From contig JAEURJ010000008.1 in NCBI GenBank assembly GCA_016789305.1, forward strand, positions 282,894-346,893: DNA of 64,000 bases. The letters run 5' to 3'. The notes under the pieces were generated by a model. That model saw nothing but the letters and a program-made list of their open reading frames with translations, was not told where the DNA came from and ran no database searches. Positions 61,641-64,000 of this stretch are shown one piece after another; the stretch's first letter is position 1, and every line of letters begins with the position of its first letter. The position numbers were made by a program, and so were the translations under genes. Source of the DNA: Anaerolineales bacterium (lineage in GTDB: Bacteria > Chloroflexota > Anaerolineae > Anaerolineales > Villigracilaceae).

Positions 61641-62177
61641 TTAGTACTTCTCGAGCAACTGTAGGCCTTCACAAGGTTCGTTATCAAACGCTCGTAAAAT
61701 CTCCACGAACCACCCGCAAAATTTGGAAGACTCGGCTTTCACCAATGTTCTTAATTCATGCAGCTCCAGATATTGAATGGACTCGATCTCGACAGGGTCA
61801 AAGCTCACACGCGTTGGATTTACGATCCCTTGATATAAGACACTGATCTCGTTGTCATTGATTCCGTATTTCATGCGAAACTTTATCAACGGTTTGATCT
61901 CGATCCCCTCCACGCCCATTTCCTCTTTCATCCCGCGGATCGCCGCTTCGAGATATGTTTCCCCGGCCTTGACATGCTCCGAGACGGAGCAATCCAGCAG
62001 GGATGGGGAGGAAGCGCGGTCCGCACTGCGTCTTTGGATGAGCATTTTCCCATCCGTCGTGAATAGAAAAACATGCACGCCGCGATGCCAGAGCCCCAGT
62101 TCATGGACTTTGGTTCGCAGTTGTTGATCGATGACAACATCTTCTTCGTTGACGATATCGAGGAGTTCGCTGGACAT
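61641..62177 (-). CDS. NUDIX hydrolase
   Basis: 178 residues. The Nudix box is in the region HVKAGETYLEAAIRGMKEEM, with the core G-x5-E-x7-R-E-x2-E-E shape mostly kept (one variation: GMKEEMG). The N-terminal part (ELLDIVNEEDVVIDQQLRTK, LGLWHRGVHVFLF) is like isopentenyl-diphosphate isomerase and the YfcD group, so the reaction may be isomerase or pyrophosphohydrolase. No terpenoid genes are near. The start at 62177 has no strong ribosome site. Confidence 0.85.
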   Translation of the reverse strand: MSSELLDIVNEEDVVIDQQLRTKVHELGLWHRGVHVFLFTTDGKMLIQRRSADRASSPSLLDCSVSEHVKAGETYLEAAIRGMKEEMGVEGIEIKPLIKFRMKYGINDNEISVLYQGIVNPTRVSFDPVEIESIQYLELHELRTLVKAESSKFCGWFVEILRAFDNEPCEGLQLLEKY

Positions 62178-62383
62178 GATCTAGGTTATTTATCCTTTTT
62201 GCCTCATTTTACCGTACATTGCAAAGACGATCAGCATAAAGGTTTTGTAAAGATAGTCTTGTGGATTTCTTTACACGATATATAAACGTTCTTTAATTTT
62301 CCCCGCTACACTCTCTTTCAATGTGGACCGAATTTCGAATGGTGCTGCATGGTTGAAAACTATAACTAAAAAGGAAACTGAAA

Positions 62384-63037
62384 ATGAAAACCACTTTGTT
62401 TGTTACTGTACTTTCTGTCATCGTCTGGTCGGTGTTTGGGAGTGCGATTCCTGCCGCCGCTTTGGAATTGAAAACGACCTCCTCAACAGGGGACATTCGC
62501 ATTGATACCGTGATGGATTTGGACAGTATCCTCTCCATTGAAGAGGAACAGGGGCTGATCTATATGCGCGAAGAGGAAAAACTCGCCCATGATGTGTATG
62601 TAAGTTTATATCAAACATGGGGATTGAGCATCTTTCAAAATATCGCAAACAGTGAGGCGACCCATACCTCCGCCATCAAGACCTTGCTGGATCGTTATGG
62701 AATTGCAGATCCCGTTGGAAATAATCCAGCAGGTGTATTTGCTAATTCCGACTTGCAAGCTTTATATACCCAACTTGTTACAGAAGGGAATAAATCATTG
62801 GCGGATGCTTTGAAAGTTGGGATAATGATCGAGGAGCTTGATATTCAAGACCTGAAAAGCCATCTTGCGGAAACCGAGCATCTTGAGATCAAGTTGGTAT
62901 ACGAAAATCTGGTGAAAGGTTCGCAAAATCACCTGCGCGCTTTTACCTCCACGTTGGAAAGAAAGACGGGTGCGAGTTTGAATGACCAGAACTCCAACCT
63001 GTCTGCTGGGCGTGGCAGGCAACGTTGGGGGAAGTAA
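62384..63037 (+). CDS. DUF2202 secreted ferritin-like protein
   Basis: 217 residues. A signal peptide (VTVLSVIVWSVFGSAIPAAA) is followed by the DUF2202 helical bundle: QGLIYMREEEKLAHDVYVSL, IFQNIANSEATHTSAIKTLL, MIEELDIQDLKSHLAETEHL and LVYENLVKGSQNHLRAFTST. Glu and His residues lie as in ferritin-like metal sites (REEEKLAHD, ANSEATH), so iron or another metal is likely bound, outside the membrane. Function is unknown for the family. AAGGAAAC lies before the ATG, and a terminator follows. Confidence 0.9.
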   Translation: MKTTLFVTVLSVIVWSVFGSAIPAAALELKTTSSTGDIRIDTVMDLDSILSIEEEQGLIYMREEEKLAHDVYVSLYQTWGLSIFQNIANSEATHTSAIKTLLDRYGIADPVGNNPAGVFANSDLQALYTQLVTEGNKSLADALKVGIMIEELDIQDLKSHLAETEHLEIKLVYENLVKGSQNHLRAFTSTLERKTGASLNDQNSNLSAGRGRQRWGK

Positions 63038-63051
63038 AAAAATAGGTATAC

Positions 63052-63087
63052 CAAAAACGATCCCCGAATTTTCGAGGATCGTTTTGA
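63052..63087. terminator. Bidirectional terminator
   Basis: AAAACGATCC and GGATCGTTTT pair with an inner TCG/CGA extension. It lies between convergent genes. Confidence 0.85.
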
Positions 63088-63093
63088 TTCTGT

Positions 63094-64000
63094 TTAATTT
63101 CTCAACTGCCTTGCCCTGCCAAAGACAGCGAATGCGATCAATGCAATAGAAAACGGAATGAAGATTTGAGGATACCCGTTGCTGTGTGAGCCGATGAAAT
63201 CCAGCCCTGGGACTTTGTTGAGCGGGCCAAGATACCAGATGACCATGTACAGAATTTCAAAGAGTTTGCTGGCTCCGCTCCACACGCCTGAGGCTAATGC
63301 TAATGATGGAATGAAGAACGCAGCTGAGAACAATGCCAGCAGGCCAACGGTATCACCATCAATTGCCAATCTCGCCGCTGCACCGCTTGCCATGATGAGT
63401 GTGACAATGAACCCGGCGATCCACTGCGCAGGGAGTTGACGCATGAGCGGGGACGCGGAGGAGAAGGTCAACTGTTGGACGTTGTTGTGAACTTCACGAT
63501 TGCCGATGGTTGACCAAATTAGGATGGGCCAGATCCATGCGAAGGGCAGAACGATCTCACGCGTGGTTGCAGATGTATTTGCGAAGCAGGCAATGGTGAG
63601 TCCTGCGGCGGCGATGTACCACCACCAGCGTTGACCTTTGAGCAGAAGTTTTAATTCAGCAACGAGAACTCTTGAGAAACTGAATCCATTCGCGGCGGCG
63701 TTAAGAGGAGTCAGATGGGGCGTGGGTAATGCTTGAGATGTGGAAGCAGGCACGGGCGCAGAGTCTGAGGCGGTGTTTTTTATCCTCTTGGGTTTTGCGC
63801 GCGAGGGATCGAATCGATCGAAGAAGATCGCGGCGAGCAACGTCAAAAGAATGGCGAGGCCGATGAAGGCGAAGCGGGTGGCGATGATGGCGGGAGTCCA
63901 TTCGATGCCTGTCCAGGTGAAGGTGCCGATGATGGGCGTGTCCATGCCGCCGAGCATGAAGCTGTTGTCGTAGTCGGGAAAGACTTTGAGAACTTCTTCG
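63094..64000 (-). CDS. Multi-spanning membrane protein, C-terminal part (cut by window edge)
   Basis: The frame is open through the window end, so the N-terminal part is missing; the visible part is about 301 residues. It has about eight hydrophobic helices, for example RFAFIGLAILLTLLAAIFF, WWWYIAAAGLTIACF, AQWIAGFIVTLIMASG and QIFIPFSIALIAFAVFG, with a Pro/Ser/Ala-rich soluble loop after the first. The pattern fits an ABC-2-type permease, but this is tentative. An ATG inside it at 63957 is not the real start, because sequence upstream reads EVLKVFPDYDNSF in frame. Confidence 0.65.
   Translation of the reverse strand, partial: EEVLKVFPDYDNSFMLGGMDTPIIGTFTWTGIEWTPAIIATRFAFIGLAILLTLLAAIFFDRFDPSRAKPKRIKNTASDSAPVPASTSQALPTPHLTPLNAAANGFSFSRVLVAELKLLLKGQRWWWYIAAAGLTIACFANTSATTREIVLPFAWIWPILIWSTIGNREVHNNVQQLTFSSASPLMRQLPAQWIAGFIVTLIMASGAAARLAIDGDTVGLLALFSAAFFIPSLALASGVWSGASKLFEILYMVIWYLGPLNKVPGLDFIGSHSNGYPQIFIPFSIALIAFAVFGRARQLRN

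Overview
The window looks like a chromosomal segment of a Chloroflexota bacterium, most likely class Anaerolineae. This is inferred from the mix of genes and from secreted proteins with long Thr/Pro linkers; no rRNA is present to settle it. Almost all sequence is protein coding. There is one tRNA (Arg, CCG), many strong Rho-independent hairpins, and no CRISPR array, prophage or insertion sequence.

Layout. 1-5340: a minus-strand translation cluster, aspS, a small gene, gatC, gatA, two small genes and the start of gatB, with a palindromic intergenic element repeated twice. 5460-10490: small membrane proteins, an HD hydrolase, a STAS protein, an ABC-F ATPase, a lone Fe-S PD-(D/E)XK nuclease, and two tiny leaderless transcription units that each end in a terminator. 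10560-14941: three secreted proteins with cohesin-like domains, two also with dockerins and one with a membrane anchor; they look like a small self-assembling surface scaffold joined to an M23 peptidase. 15439-18793: a double-membrane-block histidine kinase and its receiver. 18866-25331: a phosphodiester glycosidase, DUF1385 protein, M20 peptidase, solute-binding protein, secG and a PHP enzyme. 25501-33668: rpsF-ssb-rpsR, a parvulin foldase, smc, rnc and an aldo/keto reductase. 33719-37085: a GH25/SH3/NAGPA wall protein, a second PHP enzyme and a cold-shock protein.

37284-40816 is the most distinctive metabolic unit: a two-cluster ferredoxin, a flavin oxidoreductase, a b-type-cytochrome-like membrane protein and a cytochrome with 17 CXXCH motifs, in one operon behind a promoter containing a palindrome. 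It has the parts needed to move electrons from the cytoplasm across the membrane. 40862-47829: a D-Ala ligase, then F1-ATPase genes atpA-G-D-C without F0 or delta genes, followed by a divergent MreB in which residues of the ATP-hydrolysis motifs differ from canonical MreB.

47867-64000: an AlkZ-like protein, Rex, a CHASE2-cyclase/FecR lipoprotein/SH3 lipoprotein operon, tRNA-Arg, PrsW, a radical-SAM pair (TIGR03960/TIGR03936 type) with a ClbS-like and a GNAT protein between them, a secreted bactofilin-like protein, ankyrin and NUDIX proteins, a DUF2202 protein and a truncated membrane protein at the edge. TTGTAC motifs are clustered upstream of atpA and also flank the rex promoter region, which suggests a shared regulator.
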